A stretch of 64,000 nucleotides of DNA from Dactylellina haptotyla. Taxonomy: Eukaryota; Ascomycota; Orbiliomycetes; Orbiliales; Orbiliaceae. Shown here piece after piece: positions 25,869-37,577 of this stretch. The stretch spans positions 682,001 to 746,000 of the forward strand of contig CM062387.1 of the NCBI GenBank assembly GCA_031310005.1. Reading direction: 5' to 3'. Below the pieces are notes generated by a model. The model saw only the letters and a list, made by a program, of their open reading frames with translations. It was not told the origin of the DNA and did not search any database. A program made the position numbers and the translations under genes. Position 1 is the stretch's first letter; the number at the start of each line of letters is the position of its first letter.

Positions 25869-27627
25869 TTGTATCGCTGTCGGTGGGAGAATTTTGTTGG
25901 TCTGGGCATTTCACTCCTTTCGGTTCATTGATGCTTCATTCAAACTCGCTTCAGTCAAACTCAGGCAGCTTGAAAATTAGTGAGCTAAAGGAAAACATAA
26001 AATGTCATGGGGCGAGTTTTTCTATAATTTCTCTTCGCGTCTATTTTGTAACTTATATTTGTGTTTGGGTTTGGCGGGCGTTTGAAGGTGCTTGCATTGA
26101 TCTTATTTTTTTTTACAATTGCATTTGTATATGATTTCTAAACTCGTGGCCTGTGAAAACCGATATATTATACATCGATGATATGTATCTTTACTTTCAA
26201 ACTAAGCACATATGGTGCTGTTTTCTTTTTCTCTTCCCAGCTAGCCGGGTTGTGATTCGCATGGAAGAAGAAAGTGGTGCAAACCACGGACTAGTATCAT
26301 CGATCTAGAGATGGATCGATCGGTCATGCAAATGTACGCATATGCAGAGAGAAAGGGACAAAGCAAGTTGACATTCATATTAAAATCCTGTCCTTGAGTT
26401 GCTTATTACTAAATAATTGAATGCTCGGATGCAGAAAGCTGGAATGGTCTTTTCACGCCCAGGGCTTGACCGTTGCCTTAGACGAGCAAAGCAGCCTCTC
26501 GTCAGATAGCGATATACAATTCGCTTCACTCGCCTGTTTCTTCCCGGGTATTGGCATTGATTTTCCTTTTCCTCGGCCCCTGAACTAGTGTCTGTCGAGG
26601 TCCGTCATTTCGAGGAAATTCCTCTCCTCCGTGCCAAGGGGGAAGCCACTGGGGGAAAAGCCCGGTCAAGGTGTTGCGCCACCGAGGCCGAACCAGGTTA
26701 TCACCAGCTAATCTGTTCGCGGCGTTAGTGTGGGTCAATTCCACAAAAGTCATCATTTTTGGCGGAAATCTAGAGCAAGATGGTGGGCGACTAATATAAA
26801 CTCTGCAGTGAGGACAGAAGTCTGCTAAATAAATTTGCATCAGTTGTATGAGCATTCTGTCCCGCAATGGCGAATGCGACAGCGAGGGTTATCGAAATTA
26901 CTCCCCTTTTGCGCTAAAGTTGCCAGTTTCTCAAGTCGGGAGGCTTGTGGCGGAAACCATCAGCCGAAGCTGATAAGATAGATGTCTGGTGTATCTTTAG
27001 ACCTAACATCTACTCCGATGGTACATGGTTCTCTCCGTTTGATAATGCAATGATACTACGAGAGTGACATTCGGTTTAATTGCACCAGCACCATTGAGTA
27101 GGCAAGCCATCATGCCGCTCTTCAGAATTTCGAAGCTAATTGCGAAAGTTGTCCTTTGTAGCGGCTGCGCCATGTACTTACTGGTAGCAAACCAGATGCG
27201 CGGAATCATTGGGTATGAGCACTGTGATTCCGTAGGTAGAGGGATTTGACATCTAATGTTTTGACCATTCTTCTATTGCCCCTCCCCTCAAATATGTGTG
27301 AAGCTTAACTCTGGTTTTTATTCTTTTTGTATGCTTCAAATCTGGTTCCTCTAAAGTAGTATCATTCGAATCTATCGCGAATGGATAGCTCGGAATGCTG
27401 ATAGTTTTTTAGCTTGTCACTCTTTTATCTATTTTATTTTATATTCCTGTCGCTCATTAAATTACGTCTTCGCCAGGGTAAATCAGTACTACAAAAGAGA
27501 TATTTTGCTTTGTTCTGATATTGATACTTATTTTTAACATTCGACATTCATTCTTGCAATAATATCACCTTTAACAACGTCATACAAAGAGATATCAAAA
27601 ATATTGTTAATTTATTTTTGAGGAAAC
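25869..27627. other. Intergenic region upstream of the GT2 gene
   Basis: About 1.8 kb, AT-rich toward the right end with T-rich tracts at 27310-27450, a usual promoter feature in filamentous fungi. Frames at 26526-26867 minus and 27003-27249 have no family match. It contains the GH16 3' end and the GT2 promoter and long 5' leader. Confidence 0.5.
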
Positions 27628-30600
27628 ATGGATCCCACACAGGCTTCGCGGCCTCATCTCGAACGTTCGCTATCGAGATCTCCAGCGCCGCCAGCATTAA
27701 CACCAACTGTCACACTCTCTTCGCCAGGATGGCTGACCAGGTCAGACAGCGGGCGGTCCATAGGTAGCGAAAGGTCGTTTGGGACCGAAAGATCATTGGG
27801 AACCGAAAGATATTTTGGTAAAAGGCCAATGCAAGCCGGTTTATACGGTCACGCAAAATCGAACAGTTCAGCGATTTCGATAGCTTCTCGAACCTCGTCA
27901 GTGCACTCCAAACAATCAAATGTATTTACGATCAGAGAAGAGCTAGCATGGGATACAATATCAATGCACGAGGGACTAGCAGACACAGTAAATACTGCTG
28001 CCCCTTTAGTAGTAGGACCACGAAGTGCGCTCGCGCCTCCAGATCCACGTCCAGTGAGTAGGGGCGTCATGAGTGATGCAGCTTCCTTCAATTCCTCAAT
28101 GACTACTCTGGCGTCAGAGAAAGCAATGAGTTCTTTCCTCGTAAGTCTAAGATTCCAACATGATGGTATAAATAATCACTAACTTATAAAAAGATGTCAC
28201 AATACCTCTTCCAACGACTTCAACGCAAAGGACTCATACCAAGTAGTGGACTAATGCAAAACTACTCAGCTTGCGGCCTTCTAGTTCGTCGAGCGCCAGG
28301 AAGTTATATTTCGCAACCAATGACTGTCTCGCCTTCGCTCCTGAATGCTGTCGCAAATTTGGATGTGTATGTCGCTTTTACTATGAAGTCATACATCACT
28401 GAGCCAATTTTCCAAGCTTTGCGACCAGACCAGAAGGAACTCGTGCTTAAGCGAGGAGGCGATCGCTACCAGGTAGTTGATAGTCTAGAGGAGATCGCGC
28501 AAGCTTCTCCCAAAGACATCAGTAGATTTCAATATATCTGCTTTGTCCGGGAAGAAAGAGTCGTACTTCTTTGGCACGACTCAATTAAAGAAATTGTGGA
28601 TCACGCCGCCAAGGTAGAAGAAACATTTCTTAGCCAAATATTGGACATTAAGGTTTCCTCTCAAGTAAACGACCTACCCCAAGCTCTGAATGGGAAAATA
28701 TTCAATACACTTTACGAAGCGCCAGAGTCGACTATCAAAAAAATGGCATTTAATAAGAATCTGCAAAGTTTACAAGGCGATGAAAGGGTGAAACGTCCAG
28801 GCGCAGAAGTGACAGTCAAGGAAGTTTCTCCATATGATATCGAGCGCGGAACATTGGCAGGGGAATCTCTCGCGAGAGTGTGTTATCCATATACAACGAT
28901 ATACATTGGCATCGCAATGGCGGCTGTCACAGTATTAGTTCTGGGGCAACTTATAAGAGTTTTGATGATGGAAGTGCTAGCAGACAGGAGCTACACGAGG
29001 CTTGCGCTCACTTTAACAATACCAATTTTGCTGCCATTGACTTGGGTAAGTAACTCATGCAGTGGAACCTTTATCGATGAATAATCCAGCTAATACGTAT
29101 TCAATATTTTTAGTTTTTCGCTGGCAGTTTTATTATGTTTCTTGCAGAGATCATTGGACCTGTTGGTGGTCTTCGAGAAAATAGTAGATATTATTCGGCC
29201 CGTGCTCCGGATGTGAAGGGAGCCACAAGTGTTGGCTTTGAACCTCCTCATATCACGATTCAAATGCCGGTGTACAAAGAATCCCTCAACCTAGTCATTA
29301 AGCCAACTATAGACTCCCTAAAACAAGCGATTACTCAATACGAACTTCTAGGCGGTAGCGCAAATATCTTTGTCAATGATGATGGTATGCAAGCGTTGCC
29401 AGTAGACGAAGCAAGACGAAGAATCGAATACTACCGTAACAACAATATCGGATGGGTGGCGCGACCACGAAACGGCCATCAAGGCTTTACGAGAGGCGGA
29501 AAATTCAAAAAGGCTTCAAACATGAACTTCGCTCTTCAACTTTCTGCCGCTACTGAAAGAAAGCTCATTCAATTAGTTAAAGAGTCACATGGAGAAAACG
29601 CGATTCTCACTGGAAGAGAGGAACAAGAACTATACTCTCAAGCTATGCAGCACAGTATCAAGGAGAATGGTTGGGCATGGGCTGGCGGCAACATCCGAGT
29701 TGGAGAGCTCATCCTCCTAGTAGATTCCGATACTAGAGTTCCAAAGAACTGCCTCATGTACGGTGCGGCAGAGATGTTCCTCAATCCTGAAGTCGCAATC
29801 CTTCAACACAACTCTGGAGTCATGAATGTCACCAAGTCGTTTTTCGAAAATGGGATGGCATACCTTACTGATATGGTCTACTACGGTATGCGGTTCTGTT
29901 GTGGAAGTGGCGAACCCGCGCCATTTGTTGGACATAACGCTTTCATTCGATGGCAAGCATTGCAGTCTGTCATGTTCCGAGACTATGACGGGAAAGAAAA
30001 ATGGTGGAGCGAAGGCCATGTCTCCGAGGATTTCGACCTTTCTTTTAGACTACAAGCTTCAGGAAATGTCATCCGTTTGGCTACATACCATACCGGGGAC
30101 GATATTTTCCAGGAGGGTGTCTCACTTACCGTCTACGACGAACTATCTCGTTGGAAAAAGTATGCTTACGGATCAACAGAACTTATGTTCAACCCCTTTA
30201 TTGATTGGATCACGTTGGGCCCATTTACCACAGGATTTAAGAACTACTTGACCAGCAGCTATGTTTCCATTTCTTCGAAATTTCATATTGTAGCATACCT
30301 CTTCTCATACCACGCTATGGCATCGGCCCTACCACTCGCACTTTTGAACTACATACTTGTTGGCTGGTTCAAAGGTGACTTCGACCAATTTTTCATCCAA
30401 AGTTGGCAAACTTTTATGGCATCTATCTTCGTCTTCAATATTGTTGTAAGTTCTCAGTTCCTTTTATCAAACTCTCTGGAACTCTTTATTTTAACAAAAC
30501 AACACAGGGTAATGTCGCTCTGGCAGTCCTCCGTTATCGTCTCAACGAAAAATCATTCCTCCAGTCTCTTTTCGAGAATCTTAAATGGGCCCCATTTCTC

Positions 30601-30985
30601 ATGGTTTTCTTTGGAGGTCTTTCGTTTCATCTCAACGCTATCATTCTCAGCTATCTTCTTTCGATCCCAGTTCAGGACTGGACTGGTACCAATAAGGAAG
30701 CTGAAAACACCAACTTCTTCCGCGAGACAACGAAGATTATTAAGTCGTTCAAATGGATGTATATTGTTATGTTCGTTCTCTCGGGAGGGATGATCTACCT
30801 CGGAACAGCGGCACCAAGAGGATGGGATATCAAAGATCATACAGCAATTATACCTCTTGCTTTTAGCATCGTTTGCCATTGTCTACTACCGGTAAGGACA
30901 GTTCTCAATCCTACACTATTGAATTATGCTAACATTCCGCGAACAGCTTGCTCTCAATCCGGATCTTACCAAAGTTCAATTCTAG
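27628..30985 (+). CDS. Processive GT2 glycosyltransferase (polysaccharide/chitin-synthase-like)
   Basis: About 1039 aa membrane enzyme. Exons: 27628-28140, 28194-29045, 29114-30445, 30508-30891, 30947-30985; every intron is phase 0. Residues 1-170 are a disordered Ser-rich tail with SERSFGTERSLGTERYFG repeats. A conserved N-terminal domain of unknown function follows (about 175-380). Then come membrane helices (about 400-470), a GT2 domain, and further helices (about 830-1025). GT2 motifs: QMPVYKESL (about 507), FVNDDG, the metal-binding LLVDSDTRVP (about 658), SEDFDLSFR with the catalytic Asp (about 761), and SRWKKYAYG (about 800) in place of the (Q/R)xxRW of chitin and hyaluronan synthases. 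The product polymer cannot be assigned from sequence. Start context aacATGG is good. It lies 1.8 kb after GH16 in the cell-wall neighbourhood. Confidence 0.88.
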
Positions 30986-31611
30986 CCGATATTTCGGTCT
31001 TTTATCTTGTTACCGAGAATCGCGAAATATTCGGGACCTACCAATTAATATCTTTTTCGAGATTTCTATTTATTAAATAAAATTATAAAATGGTGCAGAA
31101 AGTTACGCGAGTTCAGATTGTGGAGCTTTGTTATTCTTTTTTATCCCATCGGGTACAAGTTTCGCGGTAATCTTTTGAATTCATAAGCAAAGTTGTATGA
31201 TCATATGAGCGCATCGTTTTTTTCTTTTCAATATCTTACTTTTTAATTAGGATTCTTGTAAGATTCTTTATTTCTTATTTGGCGTTAGACAGGATAACCA
31301 CGGTATATACAAAATCATCATTTGATAAATTACAAAATTTCAGATCCCTTCAAATACTTGATAAGTCGTTCCTATGACTATGATGAAAGCCTAGAAGTTA
31401 CACAACACAACTCTCGATCTAGAATTACCCTCCCTATTTGAGACATGAAAAGAACTTCATGAGAAACGGTGCGTTGTGTCGACCAAGTTGGCGGGATTCC
31501 TATGGGGTGCTGATGCGAAATACCCGAAGGAAGGTTGCTGAATGTCGGAAGAATGGACCCTCGAGAGCGGATTCTGGCCCTCGATTCTGATATTCTCAGC
31601 GGGGGACATGG
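30986..31611. other. Intergenic region, nothing recognised
   Basis: About 620 bases between the GT2 stop and the tRNA. AT-rich 3' flank; an antisense frame at 31378-31803 overlaps the tRNA and is discarded. Confidence 0.5.
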
Positions 31612-31697
31612 CGCAGTGGTAGCGCGTCTGCTTTGCATCTTCACAACTGTGGAATCAATTGTGCAGAAGGTCTGGGGTTCGAAACCCCATGTCTCCA
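31612..31697 (+). tRNA. tRNA-Ala (anticodon UGC) with a 24-nt intron
   Basis: Cloverleaf read by eye. Acceptor stem GGGGACA pairs with TGTCTCC (one G-U), discriminator A at 31697. The D arm has GCGC/GCGC around AGTGGTA. Anticodon stem TCTGC pairs with GCAGA. The loop starts TTTGCA with anticodon TGC at 31634-31636. The intron lies at 31638-31661, directly after position 37, the canonical nuclear tRNA intron site. T arm TGGGG/CCCCA holds the loop TTCGAAA. A and B box-like sequences TGGCGCAGTGG and GGTTCGAAACC are present. It decodes GCA and wobble-related alanine codons. Confidence 0.93.
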
Positions 31698-31714
31698 CTG
31701 ATTCATCTTGAAAA

Positions 31715-31720
31715 TTTTTT
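31715..31720 (+). terminator. RNA polymerase III terminator of the tRNA-Ala gene
   Basis: A run of six T residues begins 18 bases after the tRNA 3' end, the usual polymerase III stop signal. Confidence 0.75.
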
Positions 31721-33418
31721 GGATCTTCGTGTGCTAAGTTCCCAAAGAGTTTTCGCTTTTCTTGATGCCGCGTCAAGATTGCGGCTGCAGTGATTTGTCT
31801 CAAACCTAGGCGTAGCAGAAGCAGATGGGAGGGGGATACACTACAGTGTATTAAAGCGCAAATCTACCACTACAAACTTTGAAGGTTGGTTTCGAATGGT
31901 ATTAGCTGACATTCACTCTCTATTTGGGAGTCACAATTCATAGTTGGTTCTATTCAGATCAAACTTGGGAGATCTCTTTTGTGCTCTGTCCTAAGTCGTC
32001 GCGTCGCGACCTAAACATTATCGATAACAAAACAAACTAAAATTTCGATCTATTCCGAAGTGCGAGTAGTGCATTCCGGGATCTATACCGGGCATCGGCC
32101 GTGAATTCGAGGAACGCCACAATTGATCGTGAAACCTAGATTTCGCGACTTGGGTTTTTATCAACTGCAATGCAATGCGCCAAATACCTTCCACGTTCAA
32201 GATCCGCGCATTTCTTCTGCTCCTTGCCTTAAAAAAAAGCATACAGCCTGTCAATCATATCCAATTACATGTAGAATCCAGACCTAGCAGCAGCAGATCC
32301 AACGCCGCGATCTCCAACGCCACTAAATTTTATATGAATTCAAAAACCCAAGTTCGCGCTTTGGCCTCCCCTTTTTTTCTCTCAGATGCAGCAAAGCCCA
32401 AATATTGTCACATGTGTTGACGCTTCAGCCGCACACAACTCACTCCTTTGAGGTGCGTAAAACGCCGTATGAACTCGGATGGTTATAAAATTACGATTCT
32501 GAATGCAAAATCGAAGGAGTATGCCGATCTGTCGGGGGCTCCCACAATTTCCATATCGAATCCGATTGCGCAGTATTTATTATGTAGGTTAAAATTGCTG
32601 TAGACAGGATGATCATATAGATATTATTGCACAAGATGTCGTGCATCGATTTAAAATCATTAATTTTCCCGTCAAACGAAATTGCACAATCAGTATTCTA
32701 TTCAATATCGCACCTATAAAAAATGTTTTACGTTAGGGTTTTTGGGTTGCTGCAAATTCAAATTGGGAGAAGATACTACACATGGAAGTTTTACAAATAT
32801 TTAAAGATCCTGAATTTGTCGAATCTGGGTATATTAGCCATAACTTGCTAGATCCGGTAGGTAGATATATATGGGTTGAATACGAGGCTGGTCATGTATA
32901 CTGTGCGAATGAATGAACTTGTCACATTCCCGAATTACTATACTAGTATATCCTTGTAGGATTTCAGACAACTAGAACCTCGTATTTCCGGTGCCCCTTG
33001 CCAGCAGAAGTAACTTGCAGAAGATTCTCTAGGGCTAGTATACGAGATAATAATCTATTGTTAAATATTCCCGTATGACTGTTATTTGATATTTCCGTAG
33101 GCGTGACGGCACCCGAGACCGGTATTTCATACTGTCGACACCTTGTGCTAACTACTTATCAACCCTAACAGCATCTCTAGTACATAAATCGATACCAAAA
33201 AGGCGCGTAGCAATTGCATGTGTATACAAATAAGGCGGATTGCACGCTACAACACCTTCCTAATCCCGACGAATGACAAGGGTTGGTACAAGGAAGATGG
33301 AAGGTCCATTCTCATGAGATATATTTCCACATGGAGAGAAGCAAAGAATCTTATATATTTTAGTTTTAAGCTCCACAAGAGCGGCTCATCTAGTCGTGTC
33401 CAAGCAATCGGCAAAATC
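31721..33418. other. Intergenic region, nothing recognised
   Basis: About 1.7 kb, AT-rich. The frames seen are short and lack motifs. The 33218 frame that runs into the next gene most likely contributes only from its internal Met at 33419. Confidence 0.5.
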
Positions 33419-35399
33419 ATGGGTGACAGGCACAGATTTTGTTATGGCGCTGGGGTCTTGATTCTTGTTACCGGATGGTGGTGGTTCATGGTGCAACATA
33501 GTTTCGGTGGCGCAAGCGACATGAACTTGAGCTCAAGGGATCTTATATATATAACTGAGCGGGCTGATAAGCAGTACGTTGTGCTGCCTACCACATATGT
33601 AAGTCGAACTCAATCTTTGTTTTAAAATGATGTACCGGAATACAATGTGTTGTTGGGAATTCCATATAAAATTACAGAATAATTCTGACAATAATTTCGA
33701 TATGATTAATAGGCGCCTTTAGATTTGGGAAATATATCTTTAAATATTGTCGCTGACTTTTCATTCGGGCCTGGTATGCTAGTAGCGACGTTTCTCTATA
33801 TCCTTGGAAGGCATTATGAGGCTAATTGGCGACAACTAAATTCTGAGATATCGGGTTAAAAAGACCATCAACCTATCAAGCTAGTGGTAACACCGCAGCA
33901 TGTAACATGGGTTCCCCACCAGCCAGATTCATTATCACAATTTTGCCCTTCTAATGCAGAAACACGAGGGGCGTGCAAGATTGGAGGAAGTTATGGATAC
34001 TGTAAGATAATTCTAGCCCCTGATTATTTCGATTATTTTTCTGACATAATTCGATCTAGATTCGCCGAAGAGCACTACCCGGAAGAATGATACCTTCTTT
34101 TTCAATGAGACATATAATGGGACGTCCAGATCAAATGTGCGTTTCGTAACCTTAAACTACTTCGTTTGGACATTCTGATAACTTGGATATGGACATAGGT
34201 AACTGGAAATTGGGTCGAGGATATTATCAAGGGCGGAGATGTCGAAGTTAGCCTCCGATTTGGCGCCGCAGATATGTGGCATAGCTCTCCGCTACTGGGT
34301 TTGGGAATATTCCCCACGAACAAAGACCCCACGCGCCCAAGCTATCTAGAAGCCCTTGTCACACAGGGAAAGATTGCCACAGGAGCATACGTGAGCTTTT
34401 ATAACATTAGGAATACTACAGCTCCTGGAGAGATTATCCTCGGTGGTGTGGATAGGAGCAAATTCTTCGGCTGGTTTGCAGTTTATGAAAATAGAGGGAG
34501 TGCCGGAGAAGTAGACGCACCGACTACTATGGTGTCCTTTTCAAGGGACGATGTTGTGCCAATATATCACACGGGCCCATCATTGGCTCTGATCGATCCT
34601 TCTGAGAAGTATGAAAACAAGATTCATATTTATATGGCCACAATTTGAGAGACTAACTTGTCACACCATGTCCACTAGGTCAATCTACGTTCCAAGGGAT
34701 GTGTATAGCACGATATTAGATATTACTAAGATTCCAACTCTTCAGAGGAATCCTGCCGGGGATTGGGCCATATATTGCAGTTGGAGGATACCCGAGGATT
34801 ATTATATTAACCTTTACTTCAATGCGGTAACTATTAAGCTGCCCTTGGAGGACTTAAAGGGGTCGGATCCATCCGATAAAGACACTAGTTCTGATCTTTG
34901 CACCCTTAATATTTTCCCTATCGATAAATATGCCGACCAGAAGACAAAGTATTCGTACGTTTTCGGGGGGGCATTCTTCAATGCTGCGTATGTCGTGCTA
35001 TCACCCGAAAAGAATATCACAGGGATAGCGACAATTCGAAAAAACACGACACGAGAAATAGTTCAACTAGGAGGGGCTTTGGGGACGAATCTTACTATGA
35101 TGGACGGAAATGTAATGGACTACCGAGAGGATTATTATGCTGAATCAGAAAAACGCCGTATTGCCAAGATCGTGGGATCAGTTATTGCTGGCGTTGTGGT
35201 ACCGACGCTTCTGGTTGGTATAGTCATCTGGTTCTATCGGAGGAAGAAAGAGATGCCGAGGGTACCAAGTCCACCGCCCTATCCCGCCGAACTGAGTCCA
35301 ATCGAGCGCCCTGCAAGGGAGTTAGAGGGGACGAAGCTATATTTTGAACTTGGCGATATTGACGCGAACAAAATAGATAACGTTGTTCCGAACAGATAG
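33419..35399 (+). CDS. Membrane-anchored aspartic-protease homologue lacking catalytic motifs
   Basis: About 521 aa. Exons: 33419-33598, 33713-33773, 33885-34001, 34060-34136, 34199-34608, 34679-35399; phases are consistent throughout. N-terminal hydrophobic segment (about 8-28), a pepsin-like (A1) ectodomain, a transmembrane helix (about 446-468, IVGSVIAGVVVPTLLVGIVI) and a cytosolic tail of about 53 residues with RRKKE and a Pro-rich stretch. A1 landmarks are present: TWVP after the first active-site loop, MWHSSPLLGLGIF, GEIILGGVDRSKFFGW, YVFGGAFFNAAYVVL. The first catalytic DTG is absent (the loop reads VVTPQHVTWVP) and the second reads ALIDPSEK instead of D-T/S-G. The protein is therefore probably not a protease. 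Similar pseudo-pepsins with C-terminal helices are common in filamentous fungi; ligand binding is an inference. The first two exons are the least certain. Confidence 0.8.
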
Positions 35400-35477
35400 C
35401 TTTTAAGGTGAATTTAGTTTTTGAGTCACTGGTCGCACTTGCGGACTAATTATATTTGTATAATATTAGATAGACAT

Positions 35478-37395
35478 CTATCCAATAGTCATTCCCATAT
35501 AGCTATGCGCTCCACTCGGTTCTTCTTCATCGTCCTCCAGTTCTTCTTCCCTTACCCGCCTCATATCTTCAACGATCTTCAACACTGATTCCACGCCTTT
35601 CCAATCCTCCTCTGTAAATAACTTCTTGACAAACCCTTTCACGCTACCGCCATCGACAGAAGCCACATGCTCCAGTTTAACCTTCTTCCGAGCTCTAGCC
35701 TTCGCTTTCTTACTCATCCCCTTCCTATCCGCTGGGACGAGGGTATAGACAGCCATGAATCTCTGGGCGTCTACTACATCGAGCAGGTCCGGAAAGCTGC
35801 TTAATAGTTGCATCAAATCGTTATCAATAATATCCTCTTTGTTGATATTTGGAAGGCAGGCGACAGTTTTCAACAAATATAAACTCCATGCACCCGCCGT
35901 CAATTGCGCGAAAAGGTGAGTTCTCGGCCAGGTCCACTGATTCATCCAAGTAGTTGGTAGCGTGCTGCTTCCTGTCGGCAATTTGGTAGTGGCGGCGAGC
36001 AAGGCTAGAATATCGACTTCTGCAAGTGGTGCATTCTTGTTCTCATATCCTGCCAAGATTTCGAACACGATCTTTAACTGCAGCTCGTTGATCTCATTGG
36101 GTAGCTCGGATATTCCATCCTCTGCTAGTCGGCTATCCTCCGCGGCCTCATTGGCGAGTTTGATATGCGTCTTATTCACCGCCACTCCTTTTCGATGCAT
36201 CTCCTGTATCACCGTATCCTTAGTAAACAGCATCTTATAAGCGGTTGTCCTGAACCCTCGACCAATCGCCCATGCAGATGCTTTTGACAAATCCTCTGCG
36301 AGAACTGGAAGATATACCGGGACCTCAACACCTTTCGGTGATGAAGGTGGGTGTCTATATTTCCCGTATATCTGGGACGAATATATCACCTCGGCAGCTC
36401 TCGAATCCAAGATAACACTAGGAGGAACCACACTATCCTCTTCAATATCCATAGGGAAAGTATATTGTTCTGCAAATTCCTTCCCAACAACCACCGCCTT
36501 CAAACTATCACCCTTATTAGATCCAGAAACTGCCTTCGCAACCTTCATAGGATCATATAGCAAACACCACGCGAGCCTCATAATCCTCCCAGTATCGCCA
36601 TCCCCACCGAGTATCTTCTCAATATGCCCCGGCGCCCATAAGCTTACTTTAACCTTCCTCTTCCCATCCGCGCAAGTCTCAAACACCACATCGTTAAATA
36701 TCGCCACTCGCGTATGTGCGCTCGCGGGGTAGACGACTAGATCCGAATCGCTCGTAAACACCACCGCTACATCATCTTTCGTGGATGGTGAATACCCCCA
36801 CGCGGCCTTTGCGCAAAACGCATCTGCCTCGCCGGGGACGGTAGTGACCAATTCCTTCCACCTATCGTGATTGAGGATCGCCTGTGTAAACGCGGCGATT
36901 AATAGCGGCGGAGTTGGTGTAAAATTCGGTGTTTTGGATAGATCGATCGTTGACGTGGAGAGGGTACGAAGGCGTGAGAGATGGGTGATCGATGTTTGGA
37001 TGCGGGAGATGCGGGTTTCGGTTTTATATAAAGGTAGATGGCCGTCGATGTATATACCAATGCTGCTGATAATTAGCACTAAATTCTGTGCTTTTGGCTA
37101 TTGTTTAAGTAGTATAAAAGAAAACCTACATTTTAAATCCGTATTCTACTTCGCGCAACCAAGAGATCACAGAACGCTGGTAGGCGGCATAATCGAATCC
37201 GAGGATAGAGGGGGCTCGGTTCTCTTTGCTCAGGTTTTTGAGGTACCTGTTTAAGATGTGATAGGCGAGCGCGGAACCGTCAATGACGGCAGCGGGGCGG
37301 TGAGGAGAGGCGTCATTCTCGTCGGTTACGGGGAAGGACTTTGTCTCTGGCTTTTTGAGTTTCTCGAGGGTCTGAAGGAGCTGAGGGATGCCCAT
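35478..37395 (-). CDS. Asteroid/XPG-like nuclease-domain protein
   Basis: About 617 aa. Exons: 37130-37395 and 35478-37065; intron donor GTAGGT, acceptor ATCAG, frame kept. The start is the Met of MGIPQLLQTLEKL, which matches the MGI/MGV beginning of XPG/FEN-like nucleases; the open frame extends further upstream but without similarity. N-terminal XPG block: AAVIDGSALAYHILNRY (about 30-46). XPG-I-like block: TVPGEADAFCAKAAWG (about 165-180) and VVFTSDSDLVVY (about 190-201), with the acidic residues of the metal site. A helical C-terminal region (about 300-600) is specific to the Asteroid-type family, and the end is Glu-rich. In this family nuclease activity is not established. The metallophosphoesterase gene ends 183 bases upstream of this start on the same strand. 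Confidence 0.8.
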
Positions 37396-37577
37396 GCCAT
37401 CGTCTTTGTCGTCGCGGGGAGGAATTAAGAATTCAAATCGCTTCGAAAATCGCAAGACTAAATGTATGGGGAATAAAACACAACAAATACAACGCAGAAA
37501 ACGAGTTCCATTCTTGAGCGCAAAGAATGATAAGGGTATGCCTTGAATACAACGAGAGTAGTCTCCATCGTTCATGT

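Noticed and set aside
31378-31803. 141-codon antisense frame over the tRNA
   Set aside because: It overlaps a complete tRNA gene and has no motif.
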